Virus record (IMG/VR): IMGVR_UViG_3300025146_000015
Location: 1 to 60,672 of that record
Source of the DNA: a virus
Length of the DNA stretch: 60,672 nt
Reading direction: 5' to 3' (one strand)
Part shown: piece by piece, positions 9,277 to 18,169 of the stretch
Position numbering within the stretch: position 1 is the first letter of the stretch
Layout: the number at the start of each line of letters is the position of its first letter
Notes under the pieces: model-generated
Told to the model about the DNA's origin: nothing
The model's input: only the letters and a program-made list of their open reading frames with translations
The model's database searches: none
Program-made: the position numbers and the translations under genes

Positions 9277-9857
9277 GCGAGGTCAAGGCAGCGAAGTCGA
9301 CCGACAGCGGACTCGACGTCGAGTTCGATCAGAGCGGCGGGCACATCCGGACCGCTGATCACTTCGACGGAGCGGGCACCGACGCGGTCCCGCTACCGGG
9401 CGACACGGTGGCCCAGCAGCCCTGCTCGGGCACGGGTTCGGTTCTGGCCGTTGGCTACTGCGACCCGATCGCCGCCAACCGGAAGGCCACCGCGGGTGAG
9501 CGCCGCATCTACAGCCGCAACCCACTGACCGGGGTGGCGGTGGCCGAGGTCTACTGCAAGGCCGACGGAACCATCGTGATCGCGTCGCTCAACGGGTCAC
9601 CCATCGAGCTCACGTCTACGGGCCGCGTGACGGTGAACGCCCCCGACGTTCGCCTTGGAGCAGGCGGTCGGCAGGTAGCGTGTGTGGGCGATTTCGTGGG
9701 TGGTTCGATCCGAGGGGTCACGCTGGTGGCCGGAGCTCCGGTTCCGCTCCTGCCTCTACCTCCCGCCACACCTAGCCCGACCGGCGGCGTCACCTTCGTG
9801 GGGCAAATCATCAGCGGTGTCTCGGGAGTATCGGCCGGTACTGGCACGGGTACCTAG
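9264..9857 (+). CDS. Baseplate spike / puncturing protein (Mu gp45 / gpV-like)
   Basis: 197 residues, probable GTG start at 9264 inside the hub gene. An OB-like N-terminal half with PLPGDTVAQQP is followed by beta-helix-like NGSPIELTSTGRVTVNAPDVRLG and a Gly/Thr-rich end. It lies between hub and wedge genes, as in Mu and P2. It should form the membrane-piercing tip. Confidence 0.75.
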   Translation: MGALGEVKAAKSTDSGLDVEFDQSGGHIRTADHFDGAGTDAVPLPGDTVAQQPCSGTGSVLAVGYCDPIAANRKATAGERRIYSRNPLTGVAVAEVYCKADGTIVIASLNGSPIELTSTGRVTVNAPDVRLGAGGRQVACVGDFVGGSIRGVTLVAGAPVPLLPLPPATPSPTGGVTFVGQIISGVSGVSAGTGTGT

Positions 9858-9860
9858 CCA

Positions 9861-10904
9861 GTGAGTATCGCGTTCCTGGGTGCGCTGCCTGTCAGCGCCG
9901 TCAACATCGGCCTGCAGGCCTCAATTGCTTGTCTGCAAGCGGAGATTACCAAGCTCGAGCTCGACATCACCGGTCTGACCCCCGCAATCGCCGCAAGCAT
10001 TGAAGTCGGCCTCGACTTCCCGCCGGTGGCTCTCTCCTACGCAGCAGAACTCGCGGCACGGCTGAATCTAGCCGAGATCACCGCGGGGCTCGACCCAACG
10101 ACGTGGGTGTCGGGGGCGATCGACGGCAATGTCGAACTGGCTCTTACGCTCGGACTCATCGACTTGAAGCTACAGGTCGTCTTGGCCATCACGGCCCCCC
10201 TTGAGCTCGGACTCGCGGTACCTGGCATCTCCGGTTGGAGCTACAGCGGGACGGCACACGGGTTTGGTGCCCTGCTCAGCACGGCAACAGCAAGCGGGTT
10301 CGGAAACACGCCGGCGCCCGCCCAGGTCCGCGCAACGATCATCGCGACCGAAAGCCCGGGGACCTGGCTCGGGTTCTCGCAGGGATTCAACACGGGAAGC
10401 TCGGCGGACGGTCTGCACTACCTCGGGCAACTCGGGGCCGCCGAATGGAGCACTGGCCTCGGGACTATCATGCTGCGGCTGCGGGCACTCCTGCTCGAAC
10501 TCGAGGGAATGAAGGCCAGCCTAGAAGCACAGCTTCAGATCTCACTGGGCCTGAACCTTCCCAACCCGCAAATCCTGCTGGACGTAGGCCTCGGTCTAGA
10601 CCTCGGCGTCATGCTCGAAAACATGGTCAACGTCCGGGCGGATATCACGGTCGCGATTGGCAACATTCAGCTTCGCATTGACGCCCTGCTCGACCTGATC
10701 ATCGCGCTTAACGCGCAGCTTTCAGGCGGAGGGCTTGCCTGCTGGACCTACGAGGGGCCGGCTTCGCTGCTCGGTGAGGAACTGCTGGGCCAGATCAAGA
10801 TGGGTGTTCCGGGCGGCAACGGGCCAACAGCTCAGATCTCTGGACTCGTGCTCGCGAGCACTCCGGCAAACATGAACACCTTCAGCAACATCTTTGCAGC
10901 ATGA
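9861..10904 (+). CDS. Unidentified baseplate-region protein with an internal duplication
   Basis: 347 residues, start GTG 9861. It is largely Leu/Ala-rich helix. A unit of about 53 residues occurs twice, near residues 123-176 (GWSYSGTAHGFGALL) and 293-345 (CWTYEGPASLLGEEL); each ends in a beta strand with (I/L)(I/V)LA(T/S)(E/T). Its place inside the baseplate block and its coupling to the gp46-like gene argue for a virion component. No function is recognised. Confidence 0.6.
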   Translation: MSIAFLGALPVSAVNIGLQASIACLQAEITKLELDITGLTPAIAASIEVGLDFPPVALSYAAELAARLNLAEITAGLDPTTWVSGAIDGNVELALTLGLIDLKLQVVLAITAPLELGLAVPGISGWSYSGTAHGFGALLSTATASGFGNTPAPAQVRATIIATESPGTWLGFSQGFNTGSSADGLHYLGQLGAAEWSTGLGTIMLRLRALLLELEGMKASLEAQLQISLGLNLPNPQILLDVGLGLDLGVMLENMVNVRADITVAIGNIQLRIDALLDLIIALNAQLSGGGLACWTYEGPASLLGEELLGQIKMGVPGGNGPTAQISGLVLASTPANMNTFSNIFAA

Positions 10905-11326
10905 CCGACGTCGTACTCGAGAACACGTCGGACGGCGGCGAGATCACCATCACGAACGGGCTGTTCACGATGGGCGACGGGCTTGGTGCAGCCGTCTACC
11001 TGTCGCTGTTTGGCGGTAACGTCGAGGACGGCGGAGCCGACGGAGACAAACCAGTCCAGTGGTGGGGCAACTGGTCCGAGACTGAAGCATCGCATCAGTA
11101 CCGGAGCGAAACTCAGCACCTGCTGAAGTCGCTCCCGCTCATCCCGGCATCGCTTCGCAGGATCGAGGACGCGGTGACGCGGGACACGGCGTGGATGGTG
11201 CCGACCCCGGCAAGCGCGATCGCCGTCGTGGTGACGATGCCAGCGCTGAACACCGTGAAGATTCAGATCGACGTGACGGTGAATGGCAAGGTGTTCCAGT
11301 TCATCTACGTCGAGACAGGAGTTTAG
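10901..11326 (+). CDS. Baseplate wedge protein (Mu gp46-like)
   Basis: 141 residues overlapping the previous stop by 4 bases. The GP46 pattern is clear: GLFTMGDGLGAAVYLSLFGG then WWGNWSET, and a C-terminal VTMPALNTVKIQIDV. These are lysozyme-like wedge proteins without catalytic residues, functionally equivalent to T4 gp25. It precedes the gp47-like gene, as in Mu. Confidence 0.8.
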   Translation: MTDVVLENTSDGGEITITNGLFTMGDGLGAAVYLSLFGGNVEDGGADGDKPVQWWGNWSETEASHQYRSETQHLLKSLPLIPASLRRIEDAVTRDTAWMVPTPASAIAVVVTMPALNTVKIQIDVTVNGKVFQFIYVETGV

Positions 11327-11328
11327 AC

Positions 11329-11622
11329 GTGGCGTACGCAGACGAGCAGTCCGTCCCATTCAAGGACCAGAACGTCATCGATTCGGCATCCCGCACGTGG
11401 GCAGCACTAACCCCGCACAACTCTACGAATTTCGCGTTCGTGCCGAGGGCCGTGCACTGCAATGCTTGCACTGACGCGGCGGGCGGCACGTTCGTAGCGG
11501 TAGGTGAGGACGATACGGTGGGGACGTTCTTTGCTCGCCCCGGGGATATCATCCCGATCCGTCCGAAGAGAATCAACACGACCGGGCTAGCTGCCGGAAT
11601 GGCGTTTACTGGGCTGAAGTAA
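11329..11622 (+). CDS. Small spike-base / decoration-type protein
   Basis: 97 residues, start GTG 11329 behind AGGAG. The sequence follows the pattern of the small beta-barrel family that includes gene-transfer-agent spike-base proteins: AALTPHNSTNF, RAVHCNA...GGTFVAVGED, then PGDIIPIRPKRINTTG. It lies between two wedge genes, unusual for Mu itself. Family membership is inferred from the pattern. Confidence 0.6.
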   Translation: MAYADEQSVPFKDQNVIDSASRTWAALTPHNSTNFAFVPRAVHCNACTDAAGGTFVAVGEDDTVGTFFARPGDIIPIRPKRINTTGLAAGMAFTGLK

Positions 11623-11624
11623 AA

Positions 11625-12815
11625 ATGGCGTTCCCCGTCCAGACAACCCAGCAGGTGAGCGACACGATCGTCGCGCAACTCGCGGCAAGTCTGTCGCAGA
11701 CGATCCCGTTGCTACCGAAGTCGTTCACGCGCGTCCTCGCGAAGTCGATGGCGGGTGTTTACGTCATGCTGTGGAGGTACGCGGGGTTCATTTTCCTGCA
11801 GATGTTCGTTCGGTACGCGACAGACGAACCAACTAAGATCGGCACGCTCATCATCAGACCACTTACCGAATGGGGACGGATCTCCGGGGTCGGAGAGCGT
11901 GGCCAGGGTGAGAGAGCGGAGTTGACGGTCGCTGTCACGGTGATGAACCAGACAGGGACGATGGCGGCTGGAAAGCAGCTGCTACGTGCCGCAACCGGAG
12001 TGATCTACCTCACACTGGAGGATGTCCTCCTGGATGCTCCGATCGTCAACGTCACGGTCCGGGCGGTTTCCGACCAGGATGGGAACTCGGGAGTCGGTGC
12101 GCTAGGGAACCTAGAGGCTGGCGATGTCGTAACGTTCCTGTCGCCAGTGCCGAACGTGGCGCGCGATGCGTCCGTCGTATCGCTAGACGTCACGGGGGCC
12201 GATGAGGAGACGGTCGACTCCTACAGACTTCGAATCATCCGCCGCTTTCAGACTCCGCCCCAGGGCGGAGCGTATGCTGACTACCAGCAATGGGGCGAGG
12301 GAGTCGCGGGGATCCTGCACGTGTACCCGTACACGGGCGATCCGGGCGAGATGGACATCTACGTCGAGGCTACAGTCGCAAGCTGCGGGGACCCGGACGG
12401 GATCCCTCTTCCGGCGCAGCTCGTCGCTGTCGAGGCAGCAATCACCTACGACGACGCGGGACTGGCCTCGAGGCGCCCCGCAGGAGTCGAGCTGATCAAC
12501 ACCTACGCGATCACCCGGACCGCGTACGACGTCGAGGTGACGGGGCTCGATCCCGACACGCCAGCGCTGCGCACCGGCATTCAGTCGGCGCTTGAAGAGT
12601 ACTTCCTGGACCGCGAACCGTTCATCCTCGGGCTCTCGCCATTGCCACGCAAAGAGCGCGTCACCGCAGGAGACATCTACGCGACCACGGCCGGCGTAGT
12701 GGCCGCACATGGGTCGTCGATAGGCGACGTCACGAGCCCGACGCTCGGCGGATTGGTCGTGGACATTCTTGGGCACGGGGAAAAGGCGAAGCTGGGAACT
12801 CTCACGTTCTCCTGA
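11625..12815 (+). CDS. Baseplate J-like protein (Mu gp47-like)
   Basis: 396 residues, ATG 11625. N-terminal FIFLQMFVRYATDEPT, the central beta domain, and the diagnostic DEETVDSYRLRIIRRFQTPPQGGAYADY mid-region (quoted here only as SYRLRI and PQGGAYADY) identify Baseplate_J. It forms the wedge ring joining hub and fibres. The fibre gene starts 6 bases after its stop. Confidence 0.85.
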   Translation: MAFPVQTTQQVSDTIVAQLAASLSQTIPLLPKSFTRVLAKSMAGVYVMLWRYAGFIFLQMFVRYATDEPTKIGTLIIRPLTEWGRISGVGERGQGERAELTVAVTVMNQTGTMAAGKQLLRAATGVIYLTLEDVLLDAPIVNVTVRAVSDQDGNSGVGALGNLEAGDVVTFLSPVPNVARDASVVSLDVTGADEETVDSYRLRIIRRFQTPPQGGAYADYQQWGEGVAGILHVYPYTGDPGEMDIYVEATVASCGDPDGIPLPAQLVAVEAAITYDDAGLASRRPAGVELINTYAITRTAYDVEVTGLDPDTPALRTGIQSALEEYFLDREPFILGLSPLPRKERVTAGDIYATTAGVVAAHGSSIGDVTSPTLGGLVVDILGHGEKAKLGTLTFS

Positions 12816-12821
12816 GGCATC

Positions 12822-13988
12822 ATGGCAATAGAGCTCTCCACTGAGTACCCGACGCAGGTGGACACGGACGCCGCGTACCCCTACGGGAAGCCGCGTAACC
12901 GCTCAACGCCGACCACCCAGGACGGAACTCCGTTCGAGGAGAAATGGGTGCAGGACCTGCACGGGTTCTTGCAGGCTATCCTGGTGACGGCAGGTACCAC
13001 ACCGAGTGGTACGCCGGACAGTGCGACAGTCAGCCAGCTGCTCGACTCAATGCGTGTAATTGCCCGCACGATTCTGTCGGGTCAGATCCTGAACATCAAT
13101 AGCGGCGGCTACCACTTCGTCTATGGAACGCTGGAGGTCAAAGGGGGTGGGGTGGCGAGGCTGCAAGCGACGTCCGAAATGGAAGTCGAGTCCGGCTCCG
13201 AGGTGAACGTGGAGTCCGGTGGAGAAATCAACGTCGAGTCCGGTGGCAACATCAATGTCAACTCCGGGGGCGACATCGAGATCGAGGACGGCGGAGAGAT
13301 CAACGTCCAGAACGGTGGAGAAATCAACCTCGCTGCTGGAGCCATCGTTGATGCAGTGAGCGGGGCGAATATCCACATTCGTACCGGTGCTCAGATCCAT
13401 GCCTACGCCGGATCGGAGGTCCAGATTGACGGGGTGCTTCAGGCCATCAGCGGGGCGGAGGTCAGGGTAGCGGACGGCGCGACCCTAACGATCGATGGTG
13501 GAGGCAACTGGCCCATCCTCTCCTCGCGTGGAGAATGGCTGCCGTGCAGGGGACACTTCTCATTCTCGACGCCAGCGCAATGGACCGATGCAGACGGAGC
13601 TGGTTTTTCATGCGCGCTCAACACTGCGTGTAAAATGTACTGTCGCGTGGGAGTGCCCGATCACTTCACGATCACCGAGGTGAATGTCAGGTGGAACGGG
13701 CCAACACATCCCACCTGGCCACCACAGAACCTCACAACATTTTCAGCCTACTGGGTGGATTCGACAGCTGGAGGCAAGACGCTACTCGTTGAGACTCCTG
13801 ACACCAGTGCGCAGGTGACGTACGAGGCTTTCCATGTGTTGAAACTCGAGGGGTTCTCGCAAGTTGGCTCGCCAGCGGGTTACCTACTCATCGAGATGCT
13901 GACCGAGAGCGGGACGAATGCGGTGCTCGGATCCATGTGGGTGTCGTGCGAGATGCTCGCGACCATGACTGAGCTTCGCAACGGGTAG
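12822..13988 (+). CDS. Tail fibre with 7-residue beta-solenoid repeats
   Basis: 388 residues. The N-terminus is a baseplate-attachment type (TTQDGTPFEEKWVQDL). Residues about 116-228 consist of heptad-length repeats such as SGGEINVE, SGGNINVN and DGGEINVQ, expected to coil into a thin beta-solenoid shaft. The last 150 residues form a globular head, probably receptor-binding. It is followed by a second, very different fibre gene. Confidence 0.75.
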   Translation: MAIELSTEYPTQVDTDAAYPYGKPRNRSTPTTQDGTPFEEKWVQDLHGFLQAILVTAGTTPSGTPDSATVSQLLDSMRVIARTILSGQILNINSGGYHFVYGTLEVKGGGVARLQATSEMEVESGSEVNVESGGEINVESGGNINVNSGGDIEIEDGGEINVQNGGEINLAAGAIVDAVSGANIHIRTGAQIHAYAGSEVQIDGVLQAISGAEVRVADGATLTIDGGGNWPILSSRGEWLPCRGHFSFSTPAQWTDADGAGFSCALNTACKMYCRVGVPDHFTITEVNVRWNGPTHPTWPPQNLTTFSAYWVDSTAGGKTLLVETPDTSAQVTYEAFHVLKLEGFSQVGSPAGYLLIEMLTESGTNAVLGSMWVSCEMLATMTELRNG

Positions 13989-13994
13989 CTGCAG

Positions 13995-15896
13995 ATGGCG
14001 TGTCTAGTCGGCGAAGTCACACTCGATAGGAGCTCGGATCAATACCGAGGCTCGGGACTCGCGTGGACGATCTTCCACCAAATCAGCTACTTCTGGAACG
14101 GCGATCGCGTCGCGCTCCGCGAGAAGTCTCCGGAGTTAGCCGCTCAGGCGAAGGGGCTGGCGACCGTACTCTGCGCGATGTTCGACGATGCCGAGGCAGC
14201 GTGGCAGCTCCCGATCGGAACGATCATCATTCTGGGCGTGGCAGATGACCCGGCTACGCTCTACGGCTACGGCACATGGGAAAAGGTAGCGACAGGTCGG
14301 GTGCTGGTCGGTCAGGACATCACCGACCCAGACTGGGATGTGCTCGGAGAGACGGGCGGGTCGAAGACGCACACGCACTACGTGGAGGCCCACGATCATG
14401 GGATGGCCCACACCCACGGCATCACCGCGCACGCTCACCCGATCGGCACGCACGTGCACTCGGTGGGTGGCCACATACATTGGTTTGGGCACAGCCATGC
14501 GTGTCCAGAACATCAGCACTATGGTCCAAGTCACGATCACACGTTGAGTGCGCACACGCACCTTGGCGCAAGCCACGCTCACACCCTCAGCGCGCACACG
14601 CACCTTGGCGCAAGCCACGCTCACACCCTCAGCGCGCACACGCATACGGGCGGCTCGCACACGCATTCGCTAGGCGCGCATACGCATGATGGCAGTTCGC
14701 ACACGCACGGCCTGAACGACCATACGCACAACGGACCGAGCCACGCGCACACGATAACGCACACGCACGCGGGTCCGAGTCATGACCACACGATAACGCA
14801 CACGCATGCGGGTCCGAGTCATGACCACACGCTAGGCAGTCACACGCACACGGGACCGTTGCATGCGCACAGCATGTCCCACAACCATGGAGAATCAGAC
14901 CACACACACGCGGGGCCGAGCCACGATCATTTGATGCCCCACACGCACCTGGGAGCGAGTCACGCGCACACGTTGAGTGCGCACACGCACACTGGTGGAC
15001 TGCACTCGCATACGCTGACTACGGCAGCCGTTGCCAGCGGGTCAGGGGCGGTGGGCTTGGGTTCGTCCACCACGGGGGCTGGCGGCGCGGTAGATTCTGG
15101 CGCGCCGAGCAACGACACGACGGGTAACGGTGGATACCTGGCGACAGGCTCTCCGAGCATTGCCCAAACAAGCCTCGGTGGGGCGAGCGCTACGAGCGGG
15201 CAGCTCGAAGGAGCTACCTACACGAGCCAGCCGCTACCCACCAACGTAACAACTGGTGACTCCGGTAGCGGTAACACAGGGAGCGCATCCGGAAACACTG
15301 GCTCAGGCGGCACGGGGAACACCGGCGCGTCCAGCGCGGCAAGTACCGGTCTAGGCGGTACCGGCAGCACCGGAGCGTCCAGCGCAGCAGACACCGGGAA
15401 TGCCGGAAATGGAGCGACAAGCGGACCCAGCGTGGCGAGCACTACCGCCGGAGGGACTGGAGCGACCGGTGCACCGAGCTTTGATCTGACGGGCGGCGGC
15501 GGAACAGTTCCGTCTAGCACGCCGGACTCTGACACGACAGGCAACGGCGGTGTGCTGGCGTCACAGGGACCCAGTACGGACACGACTGGCAACGGTGGCT
15601 ACCTGGCGACCGCAGCCCCAGACGTGGACCACACCGGGCTTGGTGGAGCCGATCCAACGAGCGAGCCCACAGTGAGCCCGCTCTATACGAGCGTGCCCAT
15701 AGACACACAATACACTGGCGCGAACGATGCGTTCAACACGAGCGCGGCGGCGTCTGGAAGCACCGGCAATAGCACCGAGATCGCGAGCGGCGCGTCGTCG
15801 GAGGCATCAACCGCCGAGGGCGGCGGAGAGAACACCGACGAGGCATCGAACGTGATGCCGTTCTACACGGTCGTGTTCTGGAAGCGGGTGGCATGA
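13995..15896 (+). CDS. Histidine-rich tail fibre (collar / gp12-like N-terminus)
   Basis: 633 residues. Residues 70-123 match phage tail-collar domains (LPIGTIIILGVADDP..LYGYGTWEKVATGRVLVGQD). Residues about 125-342 are a run of His motifs (HTH, HDH, HAH) with spacers such as LGAS, AGPS and TGGS; HxH motifs in T4 gp37 and gp12 bind metal along a trimeric needle. Residues 345-600 are Gly/Ser/Thr-rich repeats (TGNGGYLATG and variants). It ends VMPFYTVVFWKRVA, the usual C-terminus of such fibres. Confidence 0.8.
   Translation: MACLVGEVTLDRSSDQYRGSGLAWTIFHQISYFWNGDRVALREKSPELAAQAKGLATVLCAMFDDAEAAWQLPIGTIIILGVADDPATLYGYGTWEKVATGRVLVGQDITDPDWDVLGETGGSKTHTHYVEAHDHGMAHTHGITAHAHPIGTHVHSVGGHIHWFGHSHACPEHQHYGPSHDHTLSAHTHLGASHAHTLSAHTHLGASHAHTLSAHTHTGGSHTHSLGAHTHDGSSHTHGLNDHTHNGPSHAHTITHTHAGPSHDHTITHTHAGPSHDHTLGSHTHTGPLHAHSMSHNHGESDHTHAGPSHDHLMPHTHLGASHAHTLSAHTHTGGLHSHTLTTAAVASGSGAVGLGSSTTGAGGAVDSGAPSNDTTGNGGYLATGSPSIAQTSLGGASATSGQLEGATYTSQPLPTNVTTGDSGSGNTGSASGNTGSGGTGNTGASSAASTGLGGTGSTGASSAADTGNAGNGATSGPSVASTTAGGTGATGAPSFDLTGGGGTVPSSTPDSDTTGNGGVLASQGPSTDTTGNGGYLATAAPDVDHTGLGGADPTSEPTVSPLYTSVPIDTQYTGANDAFNTSAAASGSTGNSTEIASGASSEASTAEGGGENTDEASNVMPFYTVVFWKRVA
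14550..14633 (+). repeat. Exact 42-bp tandem repeat inside the His-rich fibre gene
   Basis: Two identical 42-bp units (14550-14591 and 14592-14633) each encode the 14 residues AHTHLGASHAHTLS. They show that the His-rich shaft grows and shrinks by in-frame duplication. Degenerate copies of the same unit extend to about 15,000. Confidence 0.85.
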
Positions 15897-16522
15897 TGAG
15901 AAACGAGAAAGCGGATATCTACTTCGCGGTTTCGAGTGGTAAAGGTGGCCCAGTCTGGCCATTCGTGTTTGGGTGCCTCGATGCGACGCACCGGTTCGGC
16001 GGGCGAGGTGGGGCTCCCGGGCTGATGCCGTTCGTTCAGACCGGTCTGTACGTTCCAGAGAACCGCGACATCCTGACGGCACGCTTCGTGGCTTCTGGCT
16101 GTCGCCACATGTTGATGGTTGACACAGACATAGGATTCTCAGCAGACGCGATACAGGATCTGTTGGACAGCGAGCGGGACGTCGTGAGCGGTACCTATCA
16201 CTACCAGGACGGTTCTGGTGTCGTGGTAGGGACGAGTACGGGAGAAATGGACGGGGCGTTTGAGAAATGCACCGTAGTACCTGCGGGATTCCTGCTCGTG
16301 ACGAGGGCGGCTGTCCTAAAGCTCATGGCAGCCATGCCGGAGGACGTCTACGTGGTTCCTGGCGTCGGACTTGTCCCGGCGTTGTGGACCGCTAGGTACC
16401 AGCCTGGTGTGCCGTGCGGCCGAGACGATACCGCATTCTCAAAGCACTGCGTGGATGTGGGGATACCGCTCTGGCGTCACACGGGCTTGGTGCTGTCCCA
16501 CCACGGGAGCGCGGTCTACTAG
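15893..16522 (+). CDS. Glycosyltransferase, GT-A fold
   Basis: 209 residues, start overlapping the fibre stop by 4 bases. It has VPENRDILTARF, then MLMVDTDIGFSADAI with a DTD metal/nucleotide-sugar motif at residues 77-79, and VVPAGFLLVTRAAV. This is the pattern of phage single-domain GT-A transferases. It could modify the fibres it is co-expressed with, or the host surface; the substrate cannot be read from sequence. Confidence 0.7.
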   Translation: MMRNEKADIYFAVSSGKGGPVWPFVFGCLDATHRFGGRGGAPGLMPFVQTGLYVPENRDILTARFVASGCRHMLMVDTDIGFSADAIQDLLDSERDVVSGTYHYQDGSGVVVGTSTGEMDGAFEKCTVVPAGFLLVTRAAVLKLMAAMPEDVYVVPGVGLVPALWTARYQPGVPCGRDDTAFSKHCVDVGIPLWRHTGLVLSHHGSAVY

Positions 16523-16863
16523 AGCGTTCTGCCTTCGCAGGTGATCTCGACTCGGCACCCGTCGATGTACGCCATCGACCGGTAGAATCCGGGCTCGCAG
16601 GCGGCGGCGAGGGTGAATTCAGAGTCCCCTCTCCAGCATCGGATCCAGCCCATGTATTGCTCCGGATCCACCGGAACGCACTGCCAGCCGTCGGAGACTT
16701 CGGCGACCTCGCCTCGCCCGATGAGACGGGCCTCCCCGTCGCATTCCACGATGGCCGACCAGACGTTGGGACCGATGGTCTGCAGCCCTTCGGTTTCGAT
16801 CCTCTGACACGATCCGACGCTCACGGCAACCACCGAGCCAATGACGAGAACGAGAGCCCTCAT
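16519..16863 (-). CDS. Small lipoprotein (moron candidate)
   Basis: 114 residues on the strand opposite the late operon. MRALVLVIGSVVAVSVGSC is a signal peptide with a lipobox ending at Cys19; the mature part has six further Cys and is acidic. A possible promoter, TTGACC (16893-16898 complement), 17 bp, ATCATG (16870-16875 complement), would start the message at about this ATG, so it may be leaderless. A self-contained gene in a late operon suggests expression in the lysogen, perhaps superinfection exclusion. Function is unknown. Confidence 0.6.
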   Translation of the reverse strand: MRALVLVIGSVVAVSVGSCQRIETEGLQTIGPNVWSAIVECDGEARLIGRGEVAEVSDGWQCVPVDPEQYMGWIRCWRGDSEFTLAAACEPGFYRSMAYIDGCRVEITCEGRTL

Positions 16864-16947
16864 GTCCCACATGATGACCGCTGCGGACGCTTGGTCAAGT
16901 AGCTGACGGGATCAACCGGGATCAACCACCTAAGCCCGCACCGTAAC

Positions 16948-17841
16948 ATGCCGTTCTTCCGTCAGATTCAGCATCTGCTCCCCCGCTCGACCGCCTGGTC
17001 GATCATCATCGACAAGGTGTTGAGGCGGTTCTTCGTCGGGCTGGCCGAGGGCGCTCCGACCAGCGCAAGGGCCGCGATAGATTCGGTCTGGACCCAACTC
17101 GATCCGACGACAACGACGGAGCTCGACGAGTGGGAGCACCAGCATGGGATCTGGTTCCCTGCTGCGACCACGGGAGACCGGCAGGACGCCATCGCTGCCG
17201 CGTGGCAGGCGCTCGGAGGGCAGTCCCCGAGGTACCTCCAGGACACGCTGCAGGCGGCAGGGTTCGACGTCTACTATCACGGGTGGCGCGACCCCGGGAC
17301 GGGCACCGTACTGGACCCGCACGACTACACGACCGAGCCACAGGTCGGTCTCTGGCAGTGCGGAAATGAGGAGGCTCTTTGCGGAGAGGCGTTGGAGCAA
17401 AACACTCCTCTGCTCGATGGGTTCCTCGCGAACGAAGTCTACTACCTCGTCAACGAGACGATGGACTTCATGCCACCCCCTATGATCCCGACGGATCCGG
17501 ACAAGTGGCGGTACTTCATTTACTTCCTCTTCGGCGACTCAGGCGGACTGGACCCGGCGCGGGAGCTGGAGCTCAAGCAACTACTCTTGAAGCTTTGTCC
17601 GGCGCACCTATGGATCGTCTACAACGACCCATGGCGCGTAACGATCGAGTCACCGCTGCTCGGAGCCGAGTTCGTTGTGGGTATAGCGACTGAGGTTTAC
17701 GGAACATCGAGCCTCGTTGGCGAGACGCTTGAGGCGTCGTTCGATGAGAACTTCGCGACGATCGTCGGAACCAGCGGGGTCATCCCTGCAGGCGGATCTT
17801 GGACAATAGACGTGACGGCTGCCCCGGGAGATGTTGACTGA
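16948..17841 (+). CDS. Baseplate wedge protein (Mu gp48-like) with an added C-terminal module
   Basis: 297 residues, start ATG 16948. Residues 1-230 follow the gp48/YmfQ pattern: LEEW-type DEWEHQHGIWFPA, RQDAIAAAWQALGGQSPRYLQD, an insert with QCGN/CGEAL, and AHLWIVY at the end. Residues about 240-297 are an extra small beta module also present in the next two genes. gp48 closes the wedge and connects to fibres. Confidence 0.75.
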   Translation: MPFFRQIQHLLPRSTAWSIIIDKVLRRFFVGLAEGAPTSARAAIDSVWTQLDPTTTTELDEWEHQHGIWFPAATTGDRQDAIAAAWQALGGQSPRYLQDTLQAAGFDVYYHGWRDPGTGTVLDPHDYTTEPQVGLWQCGNEEALCGEALEQNTPLLDGFLANEVYYLVNETMDFMPPPMIPTDPDKWRYFIYFLFGDSGGLDPARELELKQLLLKLCPAHLWIVYNDPWRVTIESPLLGAEFVVGIATEVYGTSSLVGETLEASFDENFATIVGTSGVIPAGGSWTIDVTAAPGDVD

Positions 17842-17899
17842 TCCAAGGGCAGACAAAACTCGAGTTTGGCACATGATTATAGAGCAAGGAAAGCTAGCC

Positions 17900-18169
17900 A
17901 TGGGACTAGGCATCGGCGTGGGATTGGGCGTCTGGAACACTCCTAGGAGAGTGGTGTCTGCGCTAGTGATCTCAGTGCCGCTTTCTGGGCACGAGTTTGT
18001 TGTTGGCGTACCCGATGAAGTGTCAGGGACGTCTACGGGACTTGTTGGCGCCACGCTACAGGCAGCGTTCACGCCGACGTTCGATGATATCGTCGGCACC
18101 AGCGGGGTCATCCCTGCAGGTGGAGCGTGGTCCATGGACGTCACGGCTGAGATAGGAGATGTGGGTTGA
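17900..18169 (+). CDS. Small protein with the shared tail module
   Basis: 89 residues from ATG 17900 (behind AAGGAAAG), with an in-frame alternative at 17831 overlapping the gp48 stop. It begins MGLGIGVGLGVW and then carries a copy of the 56-residue module found at the gp48 C-terminus (EFVVGVPDEV...SGVIPAGG). Lying between wedge and tailspike genes, it is probably an adaptor, but no function is recognised. Confidence 0.6.
   Translation: MGLGIGVGLGVWNTPRRVVSALVISVPLSGHEFVVGVPDEVSGTSTGLVGATLQAAFTPTFDDIVGTSGVIPAGGAWSMDVTAEIGDVG

Noticed and set aside
14500-15050. CRISPR-like repeat array
   Set aside because: The regular repeats encode His motifs in frame within a fibre gene, with no unique spacers.
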